Shown: one piece after another, positions 37,304 to 45,883 of the stretch
Layout of the letters: each line of letters starts with the position of its first letter
Numbering within the stretch: position 1 is the stretch's first letter
DNA from: Allobosea sp039673065
GTDB taxonomy: Bacteria; Pseudomonadota; Alphaproteobacteria; Rhizobiales; Beijerinckiaceae
Reading direction: 5' to 3'
Assembly (NCBI RefSeq): GCF_039673065.1
Contig: NZ_JBDJKW010000002.1
Coordinates: 1 to 64,000, forward strand
Length of the DNA stretch: 64,000 nt
Notes under the pieces: model-generated
Databases searched by the model: none
Told to the model about the DNA's origin: nothing
The model's input: only the letters and a program-made list of their open reading frames with translations
Made by a program: the position numbers and the translations under genes

Positions 37304-37480
37304 GGCGACGCCCTCGAAACTTGTAGGAGCCGTGGCCGGCCCGCGCAAAAAGGAAAACGGCCGGGCGCGCCCGGCAATCCGATGGCTGCGGAATGCCGTA
37401 TCGCGGCCGCCAAGTCAAGCTTTCTGGTCGAGAGATCTGCGCGCGGCCCGGCCCTGAGGCCTCGCCATGGGCGTAAAGCC

Positions 37481-38632
37481 TCAGTCGCGCCGCAATGTCG
37501 CCGCCAGCGGCAGCAGCAGCAGGAAGCCGGCGATGGCGAGCGGCAGGCCCCAGCGCGTCGAGAGGTCGAGCGAAAGCCCGAGAATCGGCGGTCCGGAGGT
37601 CAGGCCGACATTGTAGAGCATGACGAAGGCGGCATTGGCGCCGGCCAGTTCGCCACCCTGGAAGCGCCCGGCGAGATGGGCGAGGCCCACCGTGTAGAGC
37701 GCGCCGACGACGCCGCCCCAGGCGAAGAGCAGCAGGCAGAGCGGCCAGAGGCCGAGATCGTGGGCGAAGGGAATCAGCAGGGCGCCGCCGATGCTGCCGA
37801 GCGCGATGGCCAGCAGCAGGCGCGCCTTGCTGACGCGGTCGGCGAGCAGGCCGATCGGCAGCTGCAGCGCGACATTGCCGAGCGCCACGGCGCTGACCAG
37901 CAGCGTCGCGGTCTCTGCCGGCAGGCCGATGCGAAGCCCGTAAACCGGCAGCAGCGCGAAGGCGCCGGTCTCGACCGCGCCATAGGCGGCGCCGGCCGCA
38001 GTCGCCATCGGCAGGGCCAGCATGTAGCTCGCCACCGGGCGCTGCGGCTCGGCGTCGAGCCCCGGCAGCAGCTTGCGGGCGAGCAGGAGCGGCAGGCCGG
38101 CCAGCGCGAACAGTGCGATGCCGGCGAGATAGGGCGCCCAGCCCTGCGTGCCGAGCAGGCCGAGCAGGGCAGGGCCCGCGGCGAAGCCGAGCGCCAGTAC
38201 CGTGGCGTAGATGCCCATCACCATGCCGCGCCTGGCCGGCGGGGCGGCGGCGGCGATCCAGTACTCCGACAGCACGAAGAGCGTGCCGAGCGCCGCGGCG
38301 AAGGCGAAGCGGATCGGGAACCAGGCGGCGATGTCGAAGAACAGTTTGAAGGAGAGCAGAGCCAGCATCGAGACGATGATCGCCCCGGCCAGCAGCCGGC
38401 CGATGCCGAGCCGGGCGGCGAGGCGCGGCACGAAGGGCACGGCGATCAGCGAGGCGAGGCCGGCGATCGCGGTGTTGGCGCCGTTGACCGAGGCGGAGGC
38501 GCCCATGCGCTCCATCTCAAGCGAGAGCAGCGGCAGGGTCAGGCTGAGCCCGATGCCGACGATCGCGACCAGCAGGATGGCCGCGCCGATCGCAGGCGCG
38601 CGGGAGCGGAGATCGGCGTCGGCAGGCGTCAT
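37481..38632 (-). CDS. MFS transporter
   Basis: The 383-residue membrane protein has about twelve hydrophobic segments in two halves with a short central loop near residue 190 (LLPGLDAEPQRPVASYML). It lacks a long N-terminal domain. The YbfB/YfkF-like layout suggests drug or metabolite efflux; the substrate is unknown. It lies 21 bases after the NUDIX gene and is probably the last gene of the rnr operon. Confidence 0.85.
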   Translation of the reverse strand: MTPADADLRSRAPAIGAAILLVAIVGIGLSLTLPLLSLEMERMGASASVNGANTAIAGLASLIAVPFVPRLAARLGIGRLLAGAIIVSMLALLSFKLFFDIAAWFPIRFAFAAALGTLFVLSEYWIAAAAPPARRGMVMGIYATVLALGFAAGPALLGLLGTQGWAPYLAGIALFALAGLPLLLARKLLPGLDAEPQRPVASYMLALPMATAAGAAYGAVETGAFALLPVYGLRIGLPAETATLLVSAVALGNVALQLPIGLLADRVSKARLLLAIALGSIGGALLIPFAHDLGLWPLCLLLFAWGGVVGALYTVGLAHLAGRFQGGELAGANAAFVMLYNVGLTSGPPILGLSLDLSTRWGLPLAIAGFLLLLPLAATLRRD

Positions 38633-38653
38633 GATGGCGGCGTCGGCGGCGGC

Positions 38654-39388
38654 TCAGAGCAGCTCGCGCACGAAGCTGCCGCGCTTTTCCCAGTAGAACG
38701 GCACCGGCAGATACGGGGCGAAGCCGCCGTTCAGCCGGTCCTCGACCTCGGCCAGGATGACCTTGGTGATGCTCGGCAGATCGAGCTCGCGCGCCTCGTC
38801 GAAGGTGACGGAGACGAGGTCGACCAGCTCGGAATCCGGGCCGACCAGCCCCTCGACCTTGCCGGCGAGGCCGGCGGCGTCGATGGCGAAGAAGCGGGTG
38901 TCGAAGCGCTTGGGCCGGCGCGGCGGCGTGATGGCGCGGGCGACGAAGGTCACGGCGCCGAGATCGGGGAAGACGCCGTTGGCGGCGAAGTCGCGCCAGC
39001 TGCCCTCGGGCGTCTGCTCGGGGGCGCCGTATTCGGCGCTGCCGAAGATCAGCCCGGTCTCCTCGAAGGTCTCGCGGATCGCGGCCAGCGCCAGCGCGCG
39101 CCCGCGCTGCAAGCTCGGGCGGACGCAGCGCGCCGACAGCCGCTGCTCGCAGGCGCCCGAGAGCGCGCCGGTGGCGGTCATGCGCCGGTCCTGCGGCTCG
39201 ATGCGCCCGCCGGGAAACACGTATTTGCCCGGCATGAACTTGTGGCCGGGATGGCGCTTGCCCATCAGCACGCGCGGCTTGCGGCCGGAGCGGTCGATGA
39301 TCAGCATGGTCGCGGCGTCGGCCGGGCGCAGATTGGCGGCGACGCGGACGCGTTCGGCCTGGGTCAGGGTGAGGGCGTGATCGGTCAT
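38654..39388 (-). CDS. NUDIX hydrolase
   Basis: The 244-residue protein has a Nudix motif split by an insertion: GGRIEPQDRRM in the first part, then AAIRETFEETGLIFG, containing the metal-binding REXXEE core. It hydrolyses nucleoside diphosphates linked to another moiety. Early residues KPRVLMGKRHPGHKFMPGKY fit the family. The start overlaps the DUF983 stop by four bases. Confidence 0.88.
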   Translation of the reverse strand: MTDHALTLTQAERVRVAANLRPADAATMLIIDRSGRKPRVLMGKRHPGHKFMPGKYVFPGGRIEPQDRRMTATGALSGACEQRLSARCVRPSLQRGRALALAAIRETFEETGLIFGSAEYGAPEQTPEGSWRDFAANGVFPDLGAVTFVARAITPPRRPKRFDTRFFAIDAAGLAGKVEGLVGPDSELVDLVSVTFDEARELDLPSITKVILAEVEDRLNGGFAPYLPVPFYWEKRGSFVRELL

Positions 39389-39843
39389 CGCCGGGTGGCT
39401 CCATCGATGCCGGGCTGGCGCTCGGGGCGCGGCGACGCGCCGCCGAAACCGTGCATGCGCAGGGCCCATTGCAGGCCGATGACGCCGCCCTTGATCGGCT
39501 GCATCAGCGCCAGGCACATCACCACCGTCAGCGCCGGCCAGACCAGCATGTGTGTGGTCATCGACCAGTCCGAGAACTTCTCCGCCAGCACCAGCCCGCC
39601 GACGACGATGTGGCCGACGATGGTGATGACGATATAGGGCGGCAGATCGTCCGAGCGCTGATGGTGGAGATCCTCGCCGCAGGCCTCGCAGCGGTCCACC
39701 GGCTTGAGGAAGGCGCGGAACAGCCGGCCCTGGCCGCAATGCGGGCAGCGGCCGCGCAGGCCGCGGCCGATGGCCTGGCGCCAGTCGCGCTCGGGCTGGA
39801 TCGTCTCGGCGTGCTCGTATCGGATCGACATCGCGGCGGTCAC
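39385..39843 (-). CDS. DUF983 zinc-ribbon membrane protein
   Basis: The 152-residue protein has the DUF983 signature: a zinc ribbon CPHCGQGRLFRAFLK plus CEACGED, then two membrane segments (about residues 70-115). ATG at 39843 is used; ATG at 39831 is an alternative. Function is unknown, though the gene is commonly found beside rnr in Hyphomicrobiales. It lies 17 bases after rnr. Confidence 0.85.
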   Translation of the reverse strand: MTAAMSIRYEHAETIQPERDWRQAIGRGLRGRCPHCGQGRLFRAFLKPVDRCEACGEDLHHQRSDDLPPYIVITIVGHIVVGGLVLAEKFSDWSMTTHMLVWPALTVVMCLALMQPIKGGVIGLQWALRMHGFGGASPRPERQPGIDGATRR

Positions 39844-39860
39844 CTCGGAACGGAACCCGG

Positions 39861-42155
39861 TCAGCGCTTGCTGCCGAACCGGGGCGGGCTCTGCCGCCCG
39901 CGCCCCTTGCGGGCGGGCAGCGGCTTCATCCCTCTAGCCCCGCTACGGGAGGTTGTCACATTCCGGCCTTCGCCGAGCAGCTCGAAGCGCAGCGCGCCGG
40001 CGACCGGCGCGGCCTCGACCAGCCGGACATGCACCTTGTCGCCGAGGCGGAAGCTCTCGCCGGTGCGCTCGCCGACCAGCGCATGGGCGCGCTCGTCATG
40101 GCGATAGTAGTCGGCGCCGAGCGTGGAGGCCGGCACGAAGCCGTCGGCGCCGGTCTGGTCGAGCCGGATGAAAAGCCCAGCGCGGTTCAGCCCGCTGATG
40201 CGTCCATCGAAGCTCGCGCCGATCTGGTCGGCCAGGAAATGCGCGATCAGCCGGTCGGTGGTCTCGCGCTCGGCCGCCATGGCGCGGCGCTCGGCGGCCG
40301 AGATGCGCGTCGCGACCTCGCGCAGCGCAGCCAGCGTCGTGGCGCGCGGCAGGCCGTCCGTGCCGAGCTTCAGCGCCGCGATGAGGGCGCGATGGACGAT
40401 CAGGTCGGCATAGCGGCGGATCGGCGAGGTGAAATGCGCATAGCGCCGCAGGTTCAGGCCGAAATGCCCGTAATTCTCGGCGACGTATTCGGCCTGGGCC
40501 TGGGTGCGCAGCACCACCTCGTTGACCAGAAGCTCGTTCTCCGAGCCCTTGATCATCGCCAGGATGCGGTTGAACAGCACCGGCCGCAGCGCGCCGTCGC
40601 GCGGCAGCTTGATTCCGATCGAGGCCAGCACTTCGCCGAGCGCCCGCATCTTCTCCAGCGACGGCTCGTCATGGCAGCGATAGATCAGCGGGCTGCCGGC
40701 CTTCTCCAGCGTCTCGGCCGCCGCGACGTTGGCGAGGATCATGAACTCCTCGATCAGCCGGTGGGTCGAGAGGCGCTCCGGCACGATCACGCGGGTGACC
40801 TTGCCGTCGGCGTCGAGCACCAGCTTGCGCTCCGGCAGGTCGAGCTCGAGGGGCTGGCGGGCGTCGCGCGCCCGGGCGGCGGCGCCATAGGCTGCCCAGA
40901 GCGGCATCAGGATCGGTTCGCGCAGCGGCCCGGTGACGTCGTCCAGTTGCCCGTCGATGGCGGCCTGCGCCTGCTGATAGGACAGCTTGGCGGCCGAGCG
41001 CATCAGCACGCGGTGAAAGGAATGGCCCTTCTTGGTGCCGTCGGCCTTGAGGACGAGGCGGACCGCCAGCGCCGGCCGGTCCTCGCCAGCCCGCAGCGAG
41101 CAGAGGTCGTTCGAGATCCGCTCCGGCAGCATCGGCACGACGCGGTCGGGGAAATAGACCGAGTTGCCGCGCTCCAGGGCCTCGCGATCGAGCGCCGAGC
41201 CGGGCAGGACATAGGACGCGACGTCGGCGATCGCGACGGTGACGACATGGCCGCCAGGATTGTCCGGATCGGTGTCCGGGGCGGCGTGGACCGCGTCGTC
41301 ATGGTCCTTGGCGTCGGCCGGGTCGATCGTGACGAGTGGCAGCGCGCGCCAGTCCTCGCGGCCCGAGAGGCCGGCGGCCGGGGCGGCCTCGGCCTCCGCC
41401 AGCGCGGCCTGGGGGAACTCGTTCGGGATGGCGTGGGCGTGGATCGCGATCAGCGAGACCGCGCGCTCCGACTTCAGCGAGCCGAGCCGCTCGCGCACCT
41501 TCGCCTGCGGCGGGCCGAAACGGCTCTCGCGCGCGAAGGAGACGGAGACGAGGTCGCCATCCTCGGCGCCGCCGGTCTGGCTCTTGGGGATCAGCGCCTC
41601 GCGCCCCTGCGCTTTCTTGTCGACCGGGATCAGGCGGCCGGAGCCGTCGGGCAGGGCGCGGAAGATGCCGAGCACCTGCGCCTTGGCCTTGCCCATCACC
41701 TTGAGGACGCGGCCGGACCAGCCATGGCCGTCGACGCCGCGCAGGCGCGTCAGCTTGAGCAGGACGTGATCGCCGAGTCCCGGCGCTGCGGCAGAGGGCG
41801 CCTTCGGCTTGCGGCGGAACTCCGCGCGCGTCTCGACCAGGATGGAGGGGGCGGGGCCGCGCTCCTCGGCGTCCCACTCCAGAGGCGCGGCGATGAGGTC
41901 GCCCTCGGGGTCGCGCGACTTGATCTCGGCGAGGATGACGGCGGGCAGGGCGGCATGGGCCGTCACCGGGCCCGCGGCGTCGTTCTCCGCCAGTTCGAGA
42001 TCGCGCAGGATGCGCTTCAGCCAGATCTTGCCGCCGGCATCGAGCCGGAAGGCCTTGGCGATGTCGCGCCGGCCGGGCTCGCGGCCGGCCGCACGCTCCT
42101 GCTCGATGAAGGCGAGGATGGCGTCGCGGGAGGCGTCGGGATCGGAGCGGTGCAA
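39861..42155 (-). CDS. rnr: Ribonuclease R
   Basis: The 764-residue 3'-5' exoribonuclease has an N-terminal winged-helix segment, cold-shock domains, an RNB domain with the metal-binding Asp cluster in TIDPADAKDHDDAV, and an S1 domain (about residues 650-735) before a basic tail. It degrades structured RNA, including rRNA and tmRNA-tagged messages. The only start consistent with the N terminus is TTG at 42155; no ATG in frame is seen nearby. It heads the DUF983-NUDIX-MFS gene set. Confidence 0.94.
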   Translation of the reverse strand: MHRSDPDASRDAILAFIEQERAAGREPGRRDIAKAFRLDAGGKIWLKRILRDLELAENDAAGPVTAHAALPAVILAEIKSRDPEGDLIAAPLEWDAEERGPAPSILVETRAEFRRKPKAPSAAAPGLGDHVLLKLTRLRGVDGHGWSGRVLKVMGKAKAQVLGIFRALPDGSGRLIPVDKKAQGREALIPKSQTGGAEDGDLVSVSFARESRFGPPQAKVRERLGSLKSERAVSLIAIHAHAIPNEFPQAALAEAEAAPAAGLSGREDWRALPLVTIDPADAKDHDDAVHAAPDTDPDNPGGHVVTVAIADVASYVLPGSALDREALERGNSVYFPDRVVPMLPERISNDLCSLRAGEDRPALAVRLVLKADGTKKGHSFHRVLMRSAAKLSYQQAQAAIDGQLDDVTGPLREPILMPLWAAYGAAARARDARQPLELDLPERKLVLDADGKVTRVIVPERLSTHRLIEEFMILANVAAAETLEKAGSPLIYRCHDEPSLEKMRALGEVLASIGIKLPRDGALRPVLFNRILAMIKGSENELLVNEVVLRTQAQAEYVAENYGHFGLNLRRYAHFTSPIRRYADLIVHRALIAALKLGTDGLPRATTLAALREVATRISAAERRAMAAERETTDRLIAHFLADQIGASFDGRISGLNRAGLFIRLDQTGADGFVPASTLGADYYRHDERAHALVGERTGESFRLGDKVHVRLVEAAPVAGALRFELLGEGRNVTTSRSGARGMKPLPARKGRGRQSPPRFGSKR

Positions 42156-42335
42156 GGCGAACTCGTCAGGGAATGGCGCTGGCGCGCATATGGGGTGCGT
42201 TCTGCCACGATACGAGCAGGGGCGCCAGAACGGCCCTAAGGAGGCCAGGCCCTAAACGGAGAAGGGCTGCCCTTTCGGGCAGCCCTTCCATTGCCGAACC
42301 GCAGCCCCGGTAACAGGGCTTAACGTCACGGAAAC
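42156..42335. other. Short intergenic region before rnr
   Basis: This 180-base stretch holds the 42262-42287 hairpin and a smaller hairpin at about 42304-42321, both after the candidate short ORF on the minus strand. No further gene is seen. Confidence 0.5.
42262..42287 (-). terminator. Strong hairpin after the candidate short ORF
   Basis: Perfect 11-base arms AAGGGCTGCCC (42262-42272) and GGGCAGCCCTT (42277-42287) close on a four-base loop. On the minus strand CTCCGTTT follows, a weak T tract. It could end a short transcript carrying the small ORF, or attenuate transcription into rnr. Confidence 0.6.
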
Positions 42336-42413
42336 TCAAACGGAACCGAACCCCTTGGTGGACGAGTCCAGGCCACGCAGCGCCCGCGACAGCGGTTGAT
42401 GACAATGAGACAC
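42336..42413 (-). CDS. Candidate 25-residue peptide with an exceptionally strong Shine-Dalgarno
   Basis: A GTG start at 42413 opens 25 codons, translating to VSHCHQPLSRALRGLDSSTK then GFGSV. It is preceded at optimal spacing by a 14-base stretch (42415-42428) that exactly complements the 3' end of 16S rRNA. No ribosomal or coding gene here matches this strength. I know no family for the peptide. The hairpin at 42262 follows. It may be a small protein, a leader of rnr or a ribosome-interacting RNA. Confidence 0.5.
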   Translation of the reverse strand: MSHCHQPLSRALRGLDSSTKGFGSV

Positions 42414-42414
42414 T

Positions 42415-42428
42415 GGATCACCTCCTTT
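42415..42428 (-). promoter_or_regulatory. Extended Shine-Dalgarno, 14 bases
   Basis: On the minus strand the sequence AAAGGAGGTGATCC is a perfect complement of the 16S rRNA tail typical of alphaproteobacteria. It ends one base before the GTG start of the short ORF. The usual pairing in this window is 4-8 bases. Confidence 0.75.
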
Positions 42429-42706
42429 CAGTTGTTACCGACGAGAGGAGGCTAGGGTGATTCTCGCGGGCTCGTAAACGCCAAAGATGCGGCGTGGCAG
42501 GTGCGGAAAACCTGCCGTGAAAACAGGCATCTCTACGGTCGCATCGAGCGCTGCCTCTTTTGCGCGCAGACATCCTGCCCGCTTTCTGCGCAGCGGGCGG
42601 CGGGTGCATCATCCTTGCGTGCCGGCGCCGCTCCTCGCAGGAGATGAGCCGTTCCGGCGCCAGGATGACGCGTGATTGTGCGCGGGAAAGCGCGGTCCAT
42701 GGCGGT

Positions 42707-42722
42707 TGGCACGCCGCTTGCG
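42707..42722 (+). promoter_or_regulatory. Sigma-54 promoter of the urt operon
   Basis: TGGCACG-CCGC-TTGCG matches the sigma-54 consensus TGGCACG-N4-TTGCW nearly perfectly, with GG at 42708-42709 and GC at 42720-42721 separated by exactly 10 bases. It ends 80 bases before the urtA start. It implies activation by a nitrogen-response regulator such as NtrC, though a clear binding site was not found. Confidence 0.82.
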
Positions 42723-42802
42723 ATTATCCTTCACGCCAGCCGGCAGCGGCGGCCTGCACCCGCAGAGAGGGGCGGTCAACGGATCGTTCGGGAGATCACC
42801 AC

Positions 42803-44089
42803 GTGAACATCACTCGTCGCACGGCTATCGGCGCCGCCCTCGCTGGCGCCACGGCGCTCGCCTCCTGGCGCCCGGCCATGGCCCAGGAGGGGCCGATCAA
42901 GGTCGGCATCCTGCATTCGCTCTCCGGCACCATGGCGATCTCGGAGACGACGCTCAAAGACGTCATGCTCATGCTCATCGAGGAGCAGAACAAGAAGGGC
43001 GGCGTGCTCGGCCGCAAGCTCGAGGCGGTGATCGTCGATCCGGCCTCGAACTGGCCGCTCTTCGCCGAGAAGGCGCGCGAGCTGATCAGCAAGGACAAGG
43101 TCTCCGCGGTGTTCGGCTGCTGGACCTCGGTTTCACGCAAGTCGGTCCTGCCCGTGTTCAAGGAGCTGAACTCGATCCTGTTCTACCCCGTCCAGTACGA
43201 GGGCGAGGAGAGCGAGCGCAACGTGTTCTACACCGGCGCCGCGCCGAACCAGCAGGCCATCCCGGCGGTGGACTATCTCGCCAAGGAGGAGAAGGTCGAG
43301 CGCTGGGTGCTCGCCGGCACCGACTATGTCTACCCGCGCACGACCAACAAGATCCTCGAGGCCTATCTGAAGTCCAAGGGCGTCAAGGACGAGGACATCC
43401 TGATCAACTACACGCCGTTCGGCCATTCCGACTGGCAGACCATCGTCTCCGACATCAAGAAGTTCGGCTCGGCCGGCAAGAAGACGGCGGTGGTCTCGAC
43501 GATCAACGGCGACGCCAACGTGCCGTTCTACAAGGAGCTCGGCAACCAGGGCATCAAGGCCACCGACATCCCGGTCGTCGCCTTCTCGGTTGGCGAAGAG
43601 GAGCTGGCGGGTATCGACACGAAGCCGCTGGTCGGTCATCTTGCGGCGTGGAACTACTTCCAGTCGATCGACACGCCGGCCAACAAGGAGTTCATCGCGA
43701 AGTGGAAGGCCTTCAAGAAGAACGACAAGGCCGTCACCAATGACCCTATGGAAGCCCATGTCATCGGCTTCAACATGTGGGTCAAGGCGGTCGAGAAGGC
43801 CAAGTCGATCGATCCGGACAAGGTCATCGACGCGCTTCCGGGCATCGAGGCGCCCAACCTGACCGGCGGCATGTCGAAGATGCTGCCGAACCACCACATC
43901 ACCAAGCCGGTCTTCATCGGCGAGATCAAGGAAGACGGCCAATTCGACGTGGTCTGGAAGGCCGACGGGCTGGTGCCGGGCGATGCGTGGTCGAAGGAGC
44001 TGGAAGGCTCCCGCGACCTGGTCGGCGACTGGGTCGACAAGAAGTGCGGCAACTTCAACGTCAAGACCGGCAAGTGCGGCGGCGCGTGA
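42803..44089 (+). CDS. urtA: Urea ABC transporter substrate-binding protein UrtA
   Basis: The 428-residue protein has a Tat-type signal (NITRRTAIGAALAGATALAS) and the UrtA core: VGILHSLSGTMAISETTLKD, WTSVSRKSVLPVFKELNSIL and YPVQYEGEESERNVFYTGAA. It captures urea in the periplasm for UrtBCDE. GTG at 42803 is used, with GGGAGA upstream; a longer reading in frame lacks a signal peptide at its N terminus. It is the first gene behind the sigma-54 promoter. Confidence 0.94.
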   Translation: MNITRRTAIGAALAGATALASWRPAMAQEGPIKVGILHSLSGTMAISETTLKDVMLMLIEEQNKKGGVLGRKLEAVIVDPASNWPLFAEKARELISKDKVSAVFGCWTSVSRKSVLPVFKELNSILFYPVQYEGEESERNVFYTGAAPNQQAIPAVDYLAKEEKVERWVLAGTDYVYPRTTNKILEAYLKSKGVKDEDILINYTPFGHSDWQTIVSDIKKFGSAGKKTAVVSTINGDANVPFYKELGNQGIKATDIPVVAFSVGEEELAGIDTKPLVGHLAAWNYFQSIDTPANKEFIAKWKAFKKNDKAVTNDPMEAHVIGFNMWVKAVEKAKSIDPDKVIDALPGIEAPNLTGGMSKMLPNHHITKPVFIGEIKEDGQFDVVWKADGLVPGDAWSKELEGSRDLVGDWVDKKCGNFNVKTGKCGGA

Positions 44090-44102
44090 GTTAAAGAGGG
44101 GG

Positions 44103-44138
44103 AGGGGCGGCACAGACGATCAACGTCCGGCCGCCCCT
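44103..44138 (+). other. Hairpin between urtA and urtB
   Basis: Arms AGGGGCGGC (44103-44111) and GCCGCCCCT (44130-44138) sit 14 bases after the urtA stop, with no T tract. Such structures often stabilise the message for the binding protein, which is needed in excess over the permeases. Confidence 0.55.
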
Positions 44139-44281
44139 CATGACCGCCGCCCGGGCCGATCGAGCCCGGCTGTCCCTCAGAGATTTCCAGCCTCTCCTGA
44201 CAGGGTTTCGGGGCGCGCGCGGCGCGCCTCGCGGGCGGGCCTGCGCGCCGTCGCGCCTCCGCATCATCCGAAGCGAGCCTC

Positions 44282-45883
44282 ATGCAGCCGATTCTTCGCC
44301 TCCTCAGGGCCATGGCGCTTCTCGCCGGCCTCGTGCTCGCCCCCGCCGCGGTGTTCGCCCAGGCCGGCGGCGACGCCTTCGCGCGCTTCGGCGCCGACAG
44401 CTATGCCGAGACGGTGCGGGCGGTCGACGCGCTGGCGGCCAGCGGCCATCCGCAGGCCGCCGTGGTGATCGAGGCGCTCGGCCAGGGGCGCCTGCTCGCC
44501 GGCGGGGACACCGTGGCGATCAGGCTGCCGGAGGGCGGGCTGGTGGATGCCCGCACCGGGACGGCGCTCGCCGCCGAGCCCGCCGGGCTGAAACCGGTGC
44601 GTCTCAACAACGGCGTGCGGCGCGCGGTGCAGGCGGCGCTGGGCGGGCTCGACCTGGTGGCACCGGAGGCCGGCCGGCGGATCGCCGCCGCCGAGGCAGT
44701 GTTCAAGTCGCGCGATGCCGGCGTCCTGCCGGTGCTGGAGACCGCGATCGGCCGGGAGAGCGATCCGCGCGCCCTCAAGCTGCTGCGCGAGGCGCAGGCG
44801 GCGATCCTGATCGGCCAGGCCCAGACGCAGCCGCTCGACCGGCTGGCGGCGATCGAGGTGCTGCGCGGTCGCGGCGACCAGGACGCGCTGGCGGCGCTGC
44901 GCGCCCTGCCGGCCGACGCGTCGCCCGAGCTCAAGGAGGCGCAGGCGCGCGCCATCTCCGACATCGAGGGCCGGCTGGCGCTGTGGCGGGCCGGGCAGAA
45001 CCTCTGGTACGGGCTGTCGCTCGGCTCGGTGCTGCTGCTGGCCGCGATCGGCCTCGCCATCACCTTCGGCGTGATGGGCGTGATCAACATGGCCCATGGC
45101 GAGATGGTCATGCTCGGCGCCTACACCACCTTCGTGGTGCAGGAACTGATCCGCACCAATGCGCCCGAGCTGTTCGGCTGGTCGCTCGCCATCGCGGTGC
45201 CGGCGGCCTTCCTGGTCGCGGGGGCGGTCGGCGTCGCGATTGAGCGCGGCGTGATCCGCTTCCTCTACGGGCGCCCGCTCGAGACGCTGCTGGCGACCTG
45301 GGGCATCAGCCTGATCCTGCAGCAGGCGGTGCGCACCGCCTTCGGCCCGACCAATCGCGAGGTCGGCGCGCCGGGCTTCATGTCGGGCGCCTTCGAGCTC
45401 GGCGGCCTCGCCATCACCTGGAACCGGCTCTGGATCATCGTCTTCGCCGGGCTGGTCTTCGCGGCGCTGCTGGCGATCCTGAAGCTGACGCCGATGGGGC
45501 TGCAGATGCGTGCCGTCACCCAGAACCGGCGCATGGCCTCGGCCATGGGCATCCGCACCGGCCGCATCGACGCGCTGACCTTCGGGCTCGGCTCCGGCGT
45601 CGCCGGGCTCGCCGGTGTCGCGCTCTCGCAGATCGACAATGTCAGCCCCAATCTCGGCCAGAGCTACATCATCGACAGCTTCATGGTCGTGGTCTTCGGC
45701 GGCGTCGGGAATCTCTGGGGCACGCTGATCAGCGCCATGACGCTCGGCGTCGCCAACAAGCTGCTCGAACCCTATGCCGGCGCCGTGCTCGGTAAGATCG
45801 CGCTGCTCGTCTTCATCATCCTGTTCATCCAGAAGCGCCCGCGCGGCCTGTTCGCGCTCAAGGGCCGGGCGGTGGAAGCATGA
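44282..45883 (+). CDS. urtB: Urea ABC transporter permease UrtB
   Basis: The 533-residue protein has a signal sequence, a periplasmic alpha-helical domain of roughly 230 residues rich in Ala/Leu repeats (typical of UrtB), and a LivH-type permease with about eight membrane helices from residue 240 (GLSLGSVLLLAAIGLAITFG). The motif GVMGVINMAHGEMVMLGAYT is characteristic. It partners UrtC. The stop overlaps the urtC start by four bases. Confidence 0.93.
   Translation: MQPILRLLRAMALLAGLVLAPAAVFAQAGGDAFARFGADSYAETVRAVDALAASGHPQAAVVIEALGQGRLLAGGDTVAIRLPEGGLVDARTGTALAAEPAGLKPVRLNNGVRRAVQAALGGLDLVAPEAGRRIAAAEAVFKSRDAGVLPVLETAIGRESDPRALKLLREAQAAILIGQAQTQPLDRLAAIEVLRGRGDQDALAALRALPADASPELKEAQARAISDIEGRLALWRAGQNLWYGLSLGSVLLLAAIGLAITFGVMGVINMAHGEMVMLGAYTTFVVQELIRTNAPELFGWSLAIAVPAAFLVAGAVGVAIERGVIRFLYGRPLETLLATWGISLILQQAVRTAFGPTNREVGAPGFMSGAFELGGLAITWNRLWIIVFAGLVFAALLAILKLTPMGLQMRAVTQNRRMASAMGIRTGRIDALTFGLGSGVAGLAGVALSQIDNVSPNLGQSYIIDSFMVVVFGGVGNLWGTLISAMTLGVANKLLEPYAGAVLGKIALLVFIILFIQKRPRGLFALKGRAVEA

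Larger units (their letters stand above)
42414..42802. other. Intergenic region between the short ORF and urtA
   Basis: These 389 bases contain the short-ORF ribosome-binding site at the left end and the sigma-54 promoter of urtA at 42707-42722. The middle (42430-42700) holds no gene I can support. A short GGTGCA-containing stretch near 42602 does not form a full NtrC site. Confidence 0.5.

Noticed and set aside
42166..42405. 79-codon minus-strand frame overlapping the rnr upstream region
   Set aside because: It has no ribosome-binding site and runs across the strong hairpin and the better-supported short ORF in a different frame.
42414..42430. Stretch identical to the 3' end of 16S rRNA (GGATCACCTCCTTTC on the plus strand)
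   Set aside because: Only about 15 bases match and no other 16S sequence is near. Read on the minus strand it is a ribosome-binding site, so it is not an rRNA fragment.
42600..42622. Possible NtrC site near the urt promoter
   Set aside because: A GGTGCA half-site is present, but the partner half-site is not at the right spacing.
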